A program made the translations under genes and the position numbers. The notes beneath the pieces were generated by a model. It saw only the letters and a list, made by a program, of their open reading frames with translations. It made no database searches and was not told the DNA's origin. From Pyropia yezoensis (Eukaryota; Rhodophyta; Bangiophyceae; Bangiales; Bangiaceae), in assembly GCA_009829735.1 (NCBI GenBank), contig CM020618.1, positions 36,804,894-36,868,893 on the forward strand: DNA of 64,000 nt. Direction: 5' to 3'. Of this stretch, positions 18,790 through 30,446 are shown piece by piece (the stretch's first letter is position 1; every line of letters starts with the position of its first letter).

Positions 18790-21700
18790 GGTGGGGGCGG
18801 CGGCGACGGTTGTCGTTGGATGATCAGCGCCAGCGGGGGGGAAGCGCGGGCGGAGGGGTGACCACGACGATGACCGGGGGACCAAGGTGGGAGGTCGTAG
18901 GGGGGGTGGGGGTGGGGGTGGTGTGGACACGGCCGTTCACCGGAAGCGGTGGCGGTGGTGGTGGAGGTGGTGGTGGTGGTGGTGACAGGTAGAGCGCACG
19001 CACACCGGCTGGCGTTGACGACGACAGGAGTGCGAGGTCGACGGTCGGCGGAGTGTCTGCGAACGGTGGGACGGGGCAGGGCGTTTTATGCACCCGGCGG
19101 CGCCCCGCCGCAGGCCAGGCTGGTGGACCCCGAGGGGGTCGTCCACAGGGGACCCTCCCCCCAGCCACACCTGACGCGCCACCGTGCACGGCCTTGGCGT
19201 GTCGAGGGGGTGGGGGGGGTGAGGTGCCCCCTCCCCCAGGCGGGCGCAACCAGAGGGTCCCTCCGCGGAGGTGGAGGGGGGGGGGGGGGCACGCTGACCG
19301 CCAGCCAGCAACGGCCGCGCCGTCCGGGAACGACCGCCCACGCATTCGGCCCCGTCGCTGCGCACGACGGCCATGTGGGCTCGGGGGGGGGGGGGGGAGG
19401 GTGGGAGGAGCGACCGACCGACCGCCGCGGGGAGGGCTCGTGGAGCGGCGGCCGGCCGGCGGCCAGCGCACACGCTGGCCACATTGCGGGGCCCCTCTGT
19501 TGGGGGTGGTTTGAGGGGGGGGTCCCCCTCCCAGGACAGGAGCGTGGGGGGGGTTGTGGTGGTGGCGTGCGGGAGGCTTGCACCTTTGCCTGGGTGGCCA
19601 CGGCTGCCGCTGCCGCGGCTGAGGCGGCCCACCATGCCCTTGGCCCAGCTAGGGGGGGGGGGGGGGGGGGGGCCGGCGGAGGGGGCTGGCCCAGGCACCG
19701 ATTCCCGGCATGCCGTCACGCCACGACGGGGGGGTGCGGGAGAAAAGGAAGAAACACAACCAGGAAAAGTGGGCCACGGGTTGAGGCGGTCGCCGAGTCG
19801 ACAACGCGTGAGCGGGTGTTTCAGGGGACCGCGGCGGGGCCGTGGCGGGGCCACCACGGTAGACTCACACACCCGCGAGGAGCACGACGGGGGCACGCCG
19901 GTCGTGGAAAGATCTCCAAAGAGAACCGCCTCTGCGGGGCCCCCCAAGCAGGGGGGGGTGCCCGAGGGTGGTGTGCCTACAAATCCCCAGCTGCCGATGG
20001 GGACCTCGAGGTTGAGCGAGGGGTGAGGGCAGAGCCCTCATTGGCAGGGGAGGGGGGCCCACCCCCTGGGGTGGGCCCCTGGGACGACGCTTCCGGCTGG
20101 TGGGGTCATTGTGTCCCGTCGAAGAGGTGGATGGCCAGGAAGCGTCGTCGGTCGACGGTCATTGTCCACCACGAACGGGTGGGGCCGTCCAAAGGGCATT
20201 TGGAAGGGGGGGGGGGATGCGTCGGACGAGACCGAGAAGGCAGATCTTATCTCGAGGCCCTTGTACGCCGAGTGGAGAGAGAGGGAAACTGTCCTGTTGC
20301 GGGTGCGTGTGGCCGGCAGGGCTAGAGAAAAAAAACGGGCGTTTTTGACAACGGCTGAGCCAATGAACGGCACAGTGGTCTGCCCTCGAGGCGCCGTGGA
20401 CCTCATTCTTGGATTGCAATGAAAGACGAAGATCTCGACGAGAGAGCGCGATCTCAGCCGTCGACCTGGACGTGGAAAAGAGGGTGACTATAAGAGCCCT
20501 TGGCGCTGTCCCAGGGAGAGTCATGGAAGGGCAGCTGCTCTATTTCCGCATGACGCGACACCCAGTAGATGGCAATACGCTCGGATTGACACTGCCCTGT
20601 GTCGGTGGCTGGCCAATGAGCAGCCGGAAGCGCACATGCGGAGGGCAGACCAATTCAGGAGCCGGCCACCGCCATTCTGCTAATCTGGTAGGGGCCTCTT
20701 CCGTCCTCCCTTTTGTGGGGTGCTCGGAGAGTGAGCAGCGCCAGCGCAACAGGCGTCGCTCCTCTCCATCGCGCGTGCGCCATCCCCCCCCTCACCCTGT
20801 CTCGTTCATCTCGAGGGGAAGGGTCGCCCATCGCTATAGGTTGGCAATGCCCGTCGGAGGCCTTGACCAGGAGTTGAAGAGGGGATCGCCGCGACTAGCC
20901 CGTAGTTACTTACTCGCCACGTCCGCGCGAGGGGCGCACACGCAGTCGCGTGCGGCAGAGCGCGAAAGGGGGGCGGAGAAGAGAGGGGACAGGGGGGAAC
21001 CCATCTGCAGACACTCTATAGCCCGCTGCTGACTCGACGCGGCGTACTCGCCCCTCGGCACTGGAGACCGTCCACTCTTCCCTGCCAGTTTCCCCTCCCC
21101 CCCCCCCCCCCCCCCCCCCGCTCCAACAATCGGGGAGGGGATGCCCGTCAGTGCAACAGACTGTCCCACTTGCCCGCGGCCACAGTGATCTGTAGGTGGC
21201 CTCACGATAGGTCCCAGGTGCGTTACCGCCGGGGAATAAAATCTAGAAGGCTCTTGGCCCTCCAGGGCAAGCTTGCTGGTTAGTGGCCAGCGCCCAGTGG
21301 TGCGGCGTGGCGCCTGCCAGGCCTCCTCTGCCGCGGCTCTTTTTTTTCTTTGTGCAACCCACCCCCCCGCCCGTTTCTCCCCGTTTAGTTGTTATATTCC
21401 TCTTTGAATTCATGCGGCGGCCCCCTCCTCCCGCGCTCGTCCGCCGAGGCGGCGGCACCCAAGTGCGGAGTGAGAGTAGTGGTGGCGTGAGCCCCAGATT
21501 GGCGCGTCGGCGCGACGCGGGCCAGTTGGGGGGAAGTGCAGGGGCTCCCGACGCCGCGACAGAGGCGGGGGGTGGCCCCCCTCGCCTTGCTCTGCACCCC
21601 CACGCCAAGATGTAGCTCTTCGGCGTGCGGCGTTGGGTACCCGGGTTGGGTACCACCTGGGCCGCCGTCGGATGGGAATGAGAAAGAGAAGCAAAAAGGC

Positions 21701-24700
21701 AAAGAACGAGATGAACAAAAGACACCAACATGATAGGCCGCCGTCGGATGGAAATAGATAAGAAAGAGAAGCAGACAGGCAAAGAAAAGAACGAGAAAGA
21801 CAAAAGACACCAACATGGGAGGCGGCTCCCCGGTGGAGGTCCTCTTTTTGGGGGTGCGCAGAGTAGTGTCGGTGGGCGGCCGAATCCGCCACAGAGGAGC
21901 GGGCCGGGGGCAGGGCGGGGGGGGCCAAGGCACTGTGGCGTGACCGCCGAGGTTGCCGCCCGGGGACGCACGCTCCTCGCGGCCCAACCCCCGCGGGGCG
22001 CGGCGACGCGCCCTATTGGTGCGCGCCCGCGTCGGGGAAAGTGTATCTGCGTGTGTAGGGGGCGGCGTTGTCCCACTCGCCACGCCGGAATGTCGCACGC
22101 CCATGGCGGCCTGCGCGGTGGGTACTCTGGCGAGCGAGACGGGCGCAGACACCACTCTTGGCGGGTGGGACGGGGACAAGGGGGGTGAGGGCGGGGGGGA
22201 GGGGTGTAGTAGCCAACGATGGACCAGAGGCTTTTACCTGCCGCACGTGGTGGACTGGTCTGTCTGCCATCGTGCCTGTGACTGTGCAGGGCTCTGATCT
22301 GAATGTCAATGACAATGGGGAGGGGCGTCTCAGGGGGTGGGTTTTTATTAGCGAAGCTCCTATATGAAGCAGCCCCCCCCCCCCCGCCGTGCCGTGGGAT
22401 GGGCACGAGCGACCGCCAGCGAGACGCGCGCTGCCACGGCCTCTGGAGGAGATTGGCGGGAGGCGGGGGGGGGCTGGGAGGTGGGGCGAGGCCGTTCGTC
22501 CCGGGCGGCCGGCGTCGCTCTACTCTGGTCGGGGGCTGGCGTCAGGGGCGCGTCCCGCCGTCGAGCCAGCGTGTCCCCACGCGCCTCTGGGGTGCACCAG
22601 CATGGCCCCACACGCCTTGTGTTTGGTGCGGTGACGAGGGCAGGGGGGGCGAGTGGTCCTCTGGGTGAGCCAGCGTGTTCCCACGGGGCGCTGCGTTCAG
22701 CACGCCCCCGCGCTGCGCCCCCCGCAGCCTTCATTGTCCTGAGTGTGTAGCACCGTCGACGAGACGGACACGGCCGTCCAATCAAGCCCCAAAGCGGCGG
22801 CTGCCGCGCTTGTCATGGGCAGTGCACGCCCACCGCTCGCCGCGTGCAACCGCCGGTCCACATTCCATGGGGAAAGGCAGGTGGCCAGCGAGACAAACAG
22901 AAGGGGATGGCGGTGCACGTCGGGGGTGCAGTGCGCCGTAGCGTTAGGGTCTGCATACTGCCGGGGCTGCGGCAGTGGCATTGGCCTCCGTGCCGACGCC
23001 TCCCCCGGCGGTGCCTTACATGGCTCATCCACCGCATCTGGTCGGTGGGGACCCCATACACCCACCGCCACGGCTGTCAATCCCATGCCATAGAGGCTGG
23101 GGGAGTGCGAGGGGGGAAGGAGCAGCGGCTGCAGCCGTGCAGCTGCAGTAGCCCAGGTCTGCCACCCCCGAAACTGAGCGGCTGGCGAGAAACCGCGTCC
23201 ACCCACGGCGGTACACCCCCCAACGCCTTGCCGAAAGGGGCGGACGCGGCTGCCGCATCAGAGACGCCCACCCCAGACGTCACACGGTGTGGCCAAGACC
23301 TCGGGTGGCCGCCGCCGCCCTGACACAGAGCCTGGGATAGGGTATCGACTAGCAGCGGCGGCGGCTGTTGGACACCGGGTAGGGCGTCAGCTGCGCGCGG
23401 CCCCCGCCCCTCTGGGGCAGCTGTCACCGCACGACCGCACGACGGAGCGGCTGGTAGGCAATGGCGGTGGCCGCCGCCATCAGAAGCACCCCGCGGGGGT
23501 GGTAGAAAGAAGGAGCGGTGGATGGGTGTCGCGTCCTGCTGACCCAACGGCTGGCCAGCTCATGGGCGCGGCTGGCGGCCGCCGCGGAAGGCCACGGGTA
23601 TAGTGCAGGGTGTAAGGGTTGGGGCCGCCACTGCAGGCGGTGGGGGTGAGGCTCGAAGTCTGCTCGCGATGACACGGGGGTGGCGTGGAAGGGTGAGAAA
23701 GACCCATGCAGTCTTTGGGGGTCTTGGCTTCCCCCACCGCTAAGGTCTTATCCCCTAGTCGAGGACGTAGCTGGCCAGACCGATGCTGGTAGCATGGAAC
23801 CCGGCACTGGGACCACCTATCAATCCCGCCGCAGCCGCCGCCACCATCTCTGCAGTCGCCGAAGTCAAGCTCCGGAGGAGGTCGCAGCAAGCCGCACATG
23901 GAGAGCAAAACGGCTCGTCCCCGTCGAGCGATAGTCACCCCTCCCCCCCTGCTGCTGCCGCGGCCGGCGGTGGGCGCGCCAGCGCGGCATCAGTGGGTGC
24001 GGTAAGCGGAGCGGTGGGGGCGGCGGTGGGGAAAAGCAGGTCCGGTGGTATGGCAGGCCGGCGACGCGCTGCACGGCCGCCCCCCTGTACGCTCGCGCAA
24101 GAAAAAATGTCAAGGCGCCACCGTCCAGGCATGAGAGGAAGGCCGCCAGATGGGAGCGGGCATGGGAAAGGGGGAGAAAGTAGCCGCCAGAGGGGACGTC
24201 CCAGAGTAGACAGGCTCGTCAGGGAGGGAACGTGAAGCCCTGTTTTTCCCACCCCCCCTCCTCGCGCCCTTCCCACTCTGCCTACTGTCTATCCCGCGCG
24301 AGCGCCGGCATCAGGCTAGCCCCTGACCCCATGCGGTGCCAGGCCCGCCCAGCCGCTGTCAGACTGCGGCACAGAGGCGGACGCGGGCAGGCGCGGGAGG
24401 AGGATGACAGCCACGACGCGGGCGGGTGTCGTGCGCGGGGAGAGACCGTCGCCGTCATCGTCTGTGTCGTCGAACGCTCCCCCGCCGCCAGCGCGGCATC
24501 CCCTACCCCCTCCCCCCCTCCCCCCAGACTGCGAGTCATCTGCCACCACCCCAGCTTCTTTTGTCCCAGCAGACACGGCAGCTTTGCCAGATGGCTGACC
24601 GTTGGAGAGGGATGCCTTCATACGACAAGATCTCTAGGCCTTTCAAAATAGTCACCCGGAAACACAGATTCGCGGAAGGTTTCGGCACCGAAGAATTCAA

Positions 24701-25798
24701 TGGCCGTTCGTGATCGGGCATGTCGACGTGCCGAGGCGGTGCCAGGCCTGGCGCAGGCGGCGGCTACCAGCCCGGCTCGGCGCGGGGGAGAGCGCCCGTG
24801 ATGGCCAGGGATGGGGTGGCAAGCGCAGGGGTGGACGCCCCCCTCCCGCCGCTGTCCCTCTTGTCCGTATTGCTCGCGAAGTCCTAAAGAGTGGTCACCA
24901 TGGTGGGGGTCATCGCAGAGGCTGCCGAAGAGCTGTCCGCGCTCGCGGCGCTGCTGGGCAACGTACCGTCCCCTACGCGACGCTGCGCTCGCTGCGGGGG
25001 TAGCACACCAATCCAGGCGGGCTGGCACGATCCGCCACCGCCGCTGTCGCGTCGCCACGGTTGCAGCCGTGTGGGCGGGGGCACCGGTCGGCGGGGGGCT
25101 CCTGGGCGGGGATGTGGTGGTGCGCAGACTCTTAAACCGACCGACGCGCCAACGTTCGCTGCGGGTCACCTTGCTGGTCGGCGATGGTGGGGTCGATGGG
25201 CATGTTGGCCGCTAGGGCGCTCCGTGCGGCGAAGCGACTGACGACGGCCATGACGGAGACAACGTCGTCGGGGACGAAAGAATAGCCTGTCACCATACTT
25301 TCGCCCTCGTCGGTCCGCTGCCGTGCGAGCCACCAGTGGAATGTGAGTTCGTCCTCAACTGCCAAAAAAAATGTGTAAAAACTGCCTGAAATGGTATGTG
25401 TCAGTGGCCATTATCTTCATTCGGATCAAGACAAAAAAGCCGCCGTCGCTCGGCAGCGACTACGGATACCTGCTCTTCTGCCCCCTTGTTCCCCCCCTGC
25501 TGCACCATGTGACCTGACATCCCCCCCCCCCCCCCCCGTCGCAGCTCTTCACCGACCCGCTCTTCCTCCCCCCGTCCGCCCCCTCCCCCCCCCTTCGCTC
25601 GCTCCCTCCCTCCCTCTCTATCATCCCTGTCTTCCTCAATCATCCCTGTCTCCCCACGCTCCTCCCTGGTTCACTGCCCCCCCCCCCTAACCAGTGCGTC
25701 CCCCCTTGCCCCACGCGCTGGCATCCTCGCTGTGGCGGGCGGCGTCGGCGGCGGCGGCGGCTGCCTCGCGAACCGCGCACCGTCACTTGCCACGAGGT
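18790..25798. other. 7-kb stretch without a recognisable gene
   Basis: No open frame here gives a protein I can recognise. The sequence includes GGT repeats near 18944-18985, G or C runs (19650-19670; 21097-21119), a two-copy tandem repeat at 21661-21820, and moderately GC stretches such as 20230-20600 and 24600-24720. Frames of 200-460 codons exist on both strands but overlap and are Arg/Pro/Gly-rich. Intron-rich or fast-evolving genes cannot be excluded. Confidence 0.5.
21661..21820. repeat. Tandem repeat, unit about 76-84 bp, two copies
   Basis: GCCGCCGTCGGATGGGAATG at 21661 recurs at 21737 as GCCGCCGTCGGATGGAAATA. Both copies run through purine-rich sequence to AAAGACACCAACATG. The second copy has small insertions. 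Confidence 0.8.
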
Positions 25799-27610
25799 AT
25801 GGCCCTCGGGGGGGGCGCCCCCGGAGCGGCTCCTGCTACGGTCGCCCCCTCTTTCGCCGCTACCGCCGCCACCGCCGCCGTCGTCCCCGCCACCGTGCCC
25901 ACTGCTGCCCTCGCAGCCGCCGCCGCCCCTGCCACTGCCGCCGCCACGACGGGCGTGGCCGCCCTTGCCCCGTCGACCGTGGCCGGGGCCATGGGAAGGG
26001 CCGCCGAAACTGCCCCGCCCCTACCCACCCCCGGGGGGGCGGGCTCCCCTCCCCCTGCCAAGCGGCGGCGCGCCAGCCCCCCGACCACTCCCAACCCCCC
26101 CGCTTTGGCCCCCCCCGCGCAGCGGGCACCCCCCCCGGGCCGCAAGGCGCACGGCTCGGACCTCCCCACCGCGAGCCTGCGGGACTACGTGACCACCACC
26201 TGCGGGCGGCGGCTGGTGTTGCCCTACCCCCACACGTGGGTGCTCAACGCCAAGGCCCGGTGGCGGGGGCGGACGCTGGGAGAGGTCCTCTCCGCGGAGC
26301 TGCACCGGCCACAGCCGTCGGTGGGTGGGGTGGGCAAGGGGACGACCGGCCCCGACAAGCCAGCCGGCGCCGGCGCCGGCGCCGGCGCTGCCGTCGTCGA
26401 CGCGACGGCCGACTATTGGGCGCGGGAGGTGGCGTCGGGGCGGCTGCTTCGCAACGGCGCACCCACCACCGTCGACGCGGTGGTGGTCAATGGGGATGTG
26501 CTGACGCACGCCACCCACCGGCACGAGTCCTCGGCGGGGGCGTCCCCGCCGCCCCACCTGCTGGCCGTCACGCCCACCCTCACCGCCTGGGCGAAACCCC
26601 CCGGCGTGCCCGTCCACCCGTGTGGCACCTACCGGCGGGCGGCACTGACGCACCTGCTCGCCGCCGGCGGCTGGACGGTCGCCCCCACCGTCGCCCCGCA
26701 CGACGTGGCGGCGGTGGCGGCGGCGGCGGCGGTGCCGGGTGGCCTCGCCGTTGTGCACCGGCTGGACGCGGTGACGGGGGGGGTGCTGGTGCTGGCGCGG
26801 GGGGGGGCGGCCGCCGCGGCGGTGACGGCGCAGATGGGGGCGGGGGGGGTGACCAAGGCGTACGTTGCCCGGGTTGTGGGGCGCTTCCCGGGGGGGGGGG
26901 CGCCGGTCGTGATTGCCAATGACCTGGTGTACACGCCGGGGGGAGGGGCCACGTGGGCGCCCATCGCCAGAGGAGGGGGGGGCGCCACGGTGGGGGACGC
27001 TGGGCTGCCCGAGGGTGGGGGCGACGCGGCGGCGGCCGCCGCCGCGCTGCCCGCCCCGCGCCCTCCTGCGGCGTCCCGGTCGGGGGCGGCGGCGGTGGTC
27101 AAGCGGGCGCGGACAACCGTGTCGCTCCGCCGCTACGACGCTGCCACCGACACGTCAGTGGTGGAGGCGTCGCCCATCACGGGGCGGACGCATCAGATCC
27201 GGCTGCACCTGGCGGCGGCGGGCCACCCCATTGTGGACGACGGGCTGTACAATAGGGCTGCGGCGGCGGCGGCAGCGGCGGCGGGCGGTGGCGGCGGCGG
27301 CGGCGACGGCGACGGCAACGGCGGTGTGGCGACGGGCCCCGACGCGGCGCCCTGCTGCTGCGTCCACTGCACCGACGGCAGCCATCCGTGTGTGGTGGAC
27401 GCCGACGACCGGGCGCGCCTGGCCGCTGCCGCCGCCGCGGGTGCCGCCACCGGCTGTGATCGCTGCCCGGCAGTGGTGGCGGGGCGGGGCGACCGGCCGG
27501 GGCGGTCCGACGCGGTTGCGCTGTGGGCGGTTCGCTACGCGGGGGAGGGGTGGGCGTTTGAGTGTGAGCCGCCGGCGTGGGCGGGGGCGGACTGGCGGCC
27601 GCTGGCGTAG
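25799..27610 (+). CDS. RNA pseudouridine synthase, PUS7/RPUSD2 (RluA) family
   Basis: 603 codons from the first in-frame ATG (25799); the open frame extends upstream without another ATG. A ~125-residue Ala/Pro leader may be an organelle or disordered extension. The domain order follows plant PUS7 and yeast Pus8/9: LRDYVTTTCGRRLVLPYPHT, an S4-like part (DYWAREVASGRLLRNG, GDVLTHATHRHE), WAKPPGVPVHPCGTYRRAAL, the catalytic block VVHRLDAVTGGVLVLARGG near residue 319 with the Asp of HRLD, TKAYVARVVGRFPGG, and SPITGRTHQIRLHLAAAGHP near 460. Two Cys pairs follow (CVHC and CDRC), with the family ending ALWAVRYAGEGWAFE..PPAWA. It isomerises uridine to pseudouridine in RNA, probably tRNA. A Gly/Ala insertion separates the last motifs. 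Confidence 0.9.
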   Translation: MALGGGAPGAAPATVAPSFAATAATAAVVPATVPTAALAAAAAPATAAATTGVAALAPSTVAGAMGRAAETAPPLPTPGGAGSPPPAKRRRASPPTTPNPPALAPPAQRAPPPGRKAHGSDLPTASLRDYVTTTCGRRLVLPYPHTWVLNAKARWRGRTLGEVLSAELHRPQPSVGGVGKGTTGPDKPAGAGAGAGAAVVDATADYWAREVASGRLLRNGAPTTVDAVVVNGDVLTHATHRHESSAGASPPPHLLAVTPTLTAWAKPPGVPVHPCGTYRRAALTHLLAAGGWTVAPTVAPHDVAAVAAAAAVPGGLAVVHRLDAVTGGVLVLARGGAAAAAVTAQMGAGGVTKAYVARVVGRFPGGGAPVVIANDLVYTPGGGATWAPIARGGGGATVGDAGLPEGGGDAAAAAAALPAPRPPAASRSGAAAVVKRARTTVSLRRYDAATDTSVVEASPITGRTHQIRLHLAAAGHPIVDDGLYNRAAAAAAAAAGGGGGGGDGDGNGGVATGPDAAPCCCVHCTDGSHPCVVDADDRARLAAAAAAGAATGCDRCPAVVAGRGDRPGRSDAVALWAVRYAGEGWAFECEPPAWAGADWRPLA

Positions 27611-28601
27611 GGGGGTAGGGCTGGGAGGGCTGGGGCCTGCTGGGATGTGTGGAAAGCGGATGGGGAATACGCGTCGCTTTGGCTGAGACGGAAATGGTGA
27701 GGGCTAAGAGGAGTGGGGTTGGGAAAGGCCTGATGGGGTAGGGCATGGATGGCACGGCGGGAGCCGCCCACGCCTCAAAGTGGACGTACCGATGGAGCGG
27801 TTGGCGTCGTGCACTTGCCTGGCGCTTGGACGTTGGCAAGTGCTGCGGGCCGTCGGTCTGCAACGTCCCCCCGCATCGTCTGCCGGTGGGCGGCGTCTAC
27901 TGTCCTGGCTAAGGCATGGTCGCTTGCTGCCTACCGCCCTGTCATCTCGCTGCACACCCACGCGACGGGGGGGGTCGGTGCTCTTGTACCCGGGACAGTC
28001 CTCCACGGCGGCGCTGCAGTGGGCGGGCGCCTTCGAGACGAAACCAACGACGCAGCGGCTGACAAGGATGGATGAAATTGATACGAAGCGTCGAAAGTAG
28101 ACTACTTCTCGAATATTACTGGTAATGTTGTGAAAGTGAAAATATAACGTCGCTCCCTTTACTGAAATCTTCGTACCGCCTCGAGGTCTCCCACAGAAAT
28201 ACCACGTGCCTTTGGTGCGGATCTCGGGGGTCTGCTCCTCCGCGACCCCCGCCGACGCCACCACGCCTACCGCCCGAAGTCCCTCCCCACTGCAAGCGTC
28301 CTCTCCCCCTCCACCCACCCCCTCTCCCTCCCCCTACACCCTCCCTCTTCCCAGCAGCCCCTCCTCCCCCGTTTCACAAACCACATCCCTCCGTTTGTTG
28401 TTTCATCCCTCTCTCGACCCTCCTCCCCTCCTTTCCCCCCCCCCCCGCCAACGTCTCCCCTGCTGCCGGGCATCTTCTCTCCGACGGGCGACTCGTCGAC
28501 GACAGAGGGCATCTGGCCTTCTTCCCCAGCTGGGCGACAGCCCCGCCCTCCCCCCCGGGCGGCTGCCTCTCTCCACTCCCGCCGCTGCGGCGGCTCCCGC
28601 A
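27611..28601. other. Intergenic spacer
   Basis: 3' flank of the pseudouridine synthase gene, an AT-richer patch at about 28050-28200, then a C-rich leader of the HEAT-repeat gene. No gene is recognised. Confidence 0.5.
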
Positions 28602-30446
28602 ATGGCGCCGCCCGCTTTTGCTGCGCCGCCGGCGGTGGCGCGGCCGCCCGCAGCCGCCGGCGTCGGCCGCTCTGCGTTTTTGGCCGCCACCCGGCCGGGA
28701 GCCGCCGCTGCGGCGCGGTGGCGGTCCCCCCCCATGCCGTGCCCCCCCTGTACCGCCGCCCCCTGGTGCCCCCCCGCGACTTGGTCGACGCGTGTGGTGT
28801 GTGTCGCGGGCGACGCATCTCCCCCCCCGTCGCCGCCGCCATCATCTTCCGTCGCCGCCGCCGCTGGCACCGCCGCCACTGCCGCGGATGGCTCAGCGGC
28901 AGTGGCCCCCCCCCCCTCCCCTCCCCCCCTGACAGCATCGATAGACGAGACGTCGCCGCCCCAGACAGCGTCAATGGAGGAGACGTTTGCCACCGACGCA
29001 GGGCGGGACCTCTTCTTTGCTGCCATGGATGCCCCCACCGCTGCGCGGCTGGTGCGGACGCCCGCCGCAGAGATGGACGATGGCTCGGAGCGGTACGTTG
29101 CAGCGGAGCGGCTTAAGTTTTACGAGTCTCCGGACGCTACGTACGCCCTCCTCGACTGCATCACGTCCGCGGCGCCTGGCGGCGCAGACGCCAACGCTGT
29201 CGAGAGCGGGGAGCCGGGGGAGTTGCCACCCGCCGTCAGCCTCAACGACCGGGTGGCTCGCCGCAAGTGTGTGGAGACGCTCGGCCGGTACGTCCACGGC
29301 CACGCGGCGGAGCAGGTGGCGGCCGCACTGCGGGGGTGCCTGTCTGACCCCGACGGCTACACGGTGGAGGTGGCGGTCTGGTCGCTGGGCCAGCTCCTCG
29401 CCCGCCGCGCCGCCGGCACGGGCGGCGCCGCCTGGGCCGCGCTTGACGACGCGACGGTGACGGCGACACTCACTGACGTGGCCGCCCTCCTCTCCACCCG
29501 CACCGAAGACGTGTCCCTGCGGGTGGTCATCAAGACGATTGACGCGTTGCGCCACACGCCCGCCCTCGACGCCATCCGCCCTCTCACGGACCACCCCGAC
29601 GGCGCGACCGCGTCGGCCGCCGCCGCGGCCGTGGCGTCGCTCACGGGAGACGCGGCGGGCATGGCGCCGGTGGTACGGCTGCTGGCATCGCCCTCCCTCA
29701 ACGTGCGGCGGGCAGCGATTGAGGACATCACCGCCGCCCGGTACGTGCCGGCGCTGGCAGCAGTGGCGGTAGCGCCCAACGCGCTCGTCCTCCGCTCCCG
29801 GGCGGTGCGGCGGCTGCTGGACGCGGCGCTTGAAGCCGCGGGGGGGGACGTTGACGCCGTGTGGGATGCAGACACGGAGGCGCTCGTCGACGCGCTCATC
29901 TGGGACGACCCGGCGCGGCTGGACCTCCTCGGCCGCGTCAACGAGACGCCCCGCAGCCGGGACGTGGCGCGCAACGTCAAGCGGCTGTTTAAAAACGACG
30001 CGGCAGATGCGTACCTGGCAGGCCGGACGCTCGCCGAAGTTGCCGCAGAGAGCCCCGCCGCAGCCGCCGCCGCCGGGGACGCGGTCGCCGCCGCTCTGGA
30101 CGCGCAGCCCTACTTTGACTACTTTGGTGCCTACCACGCGTACAAGGCGCTGGGCTGGACTCGGCACGCCGCGTCGGCGGTCACGCTCGTCGAGGCGGCC
30201 ACGACGCTGCCGCCGCGGTTTTTCAACCACGCCGCGGGCGCGGCGGTGGCGGTTGCGTGTATTGGCGACCAGTCGGCGGTGCCGGCACTGGCCGGCGTCG
30301 CCACCACGACGCGCGTGTGGGAGCTCAAGTATGCGGTGCTGCTTGCGGTGGAGCGGCTGGGGGGGGACCCGGGGCTGCGCGCCACCCTTGCTGGGGACGA
30401 TGACTGGCTGGTGCGCGCTCGGGCGCGGAGCATGCGCGGCTTTTGA
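28602..30446 (+). CDS. Plastid-targeted HEAT-repeat protein, bilin-lyase (CpcE/F, CpeY/Z) type
   Basis: 614 codons from ATG at 28602. The first ~100 residues are Ala/Pro/Ser/Arg-rich and lack acidic residues, like a transit peptide. After an acidic linker come HEAT-like helical repeats: SERYVAAERLKFYESPDATY, RVARRKCVETLGRYVHGHAA, DGYTVEVAVWSLGQLLARRA, DVSLRVVIKTIDALRH, LNVRRAAIEDITAARY and, at the end, RVWELKYAVLLAVERLGG and WLVRARARSM. Cyanobacterial proteins of this kind attach bilins to phycobiliprotein cysteines or dismantle phycobilisomes (NblB). A nuclear gene with a plastid leader fits a phycobilisome-bearing red alga. The repeats are clear; the lyase role is inferred. It lies 608 bp upstream of the seryl-tRNA synthetase gene on the same strand. 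Confidence 0.75.
   Translation: MAPPAFAAPPAVARPPAAAGVGRSAFLAATRPGAAAAARWRSPPMPCPPCTAAPWCPPATWSTRVVCVAGDASPPPSPPPSSSVAAAAGTAATAADGSAAVAPPPSPPPLTASIDETSPPQTASMEETFATDAGRDLFFAAMDAPTAARLVRTPAAEMDDGSERYVAAERLKFYESPDATYALLDCITSAAPGGADANAVESGEPGELPPAVSLNDRVARRKCVETLGRYVHGHAAEQVAAALRGCLSDPDGYTVEVAVWSLGQLLARRAAGTGGAAWAALDDATVTATLTDVAALLSTRTEDVSLRVVIKTIDALRHTPALDAIRPLTDHPDGATASAAAAAVASLTGDAAGMAPVVRLLASPSLNVRRAAIEDITAARYVPALAAVAVAPNALVLRSRAVRRLLDAALEAAGGDVDAVWDADTEALVDALIWDDPARLDLLGRVNETPRSRDVARNVKRLFKNDAADAYLAGRTLAEVAAESPAAAAAAGDAVAAALDAQPYFDYFGAYHAYKALGWTRHAASAVTLVEAATTLPPRFFNHAAGAAVAVACIGDQSAVPALAGVATTTRVWELKYAVLLAVERLGGDPGLRATLAGDDDWLVRARARSMRGF

Noticed and set aside
17089..18861. 590-codon plus-strand frame
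   Set aside because: Arg/Gly repeats opposite the better mixed minus-strand frame at 17305-18789.
20230..24720. Similar-looking GLEI peptides in two minus-strand frames near 20250 and 24640
   Set aside because: The match is only four or five residues and the surrounding DNA does not align.
25694..25798. Upstream extension of the pseudouridine synthase frame
   Set aside because: It begins with GTG and has no ATG; the first ATG at 25799 is preferred.
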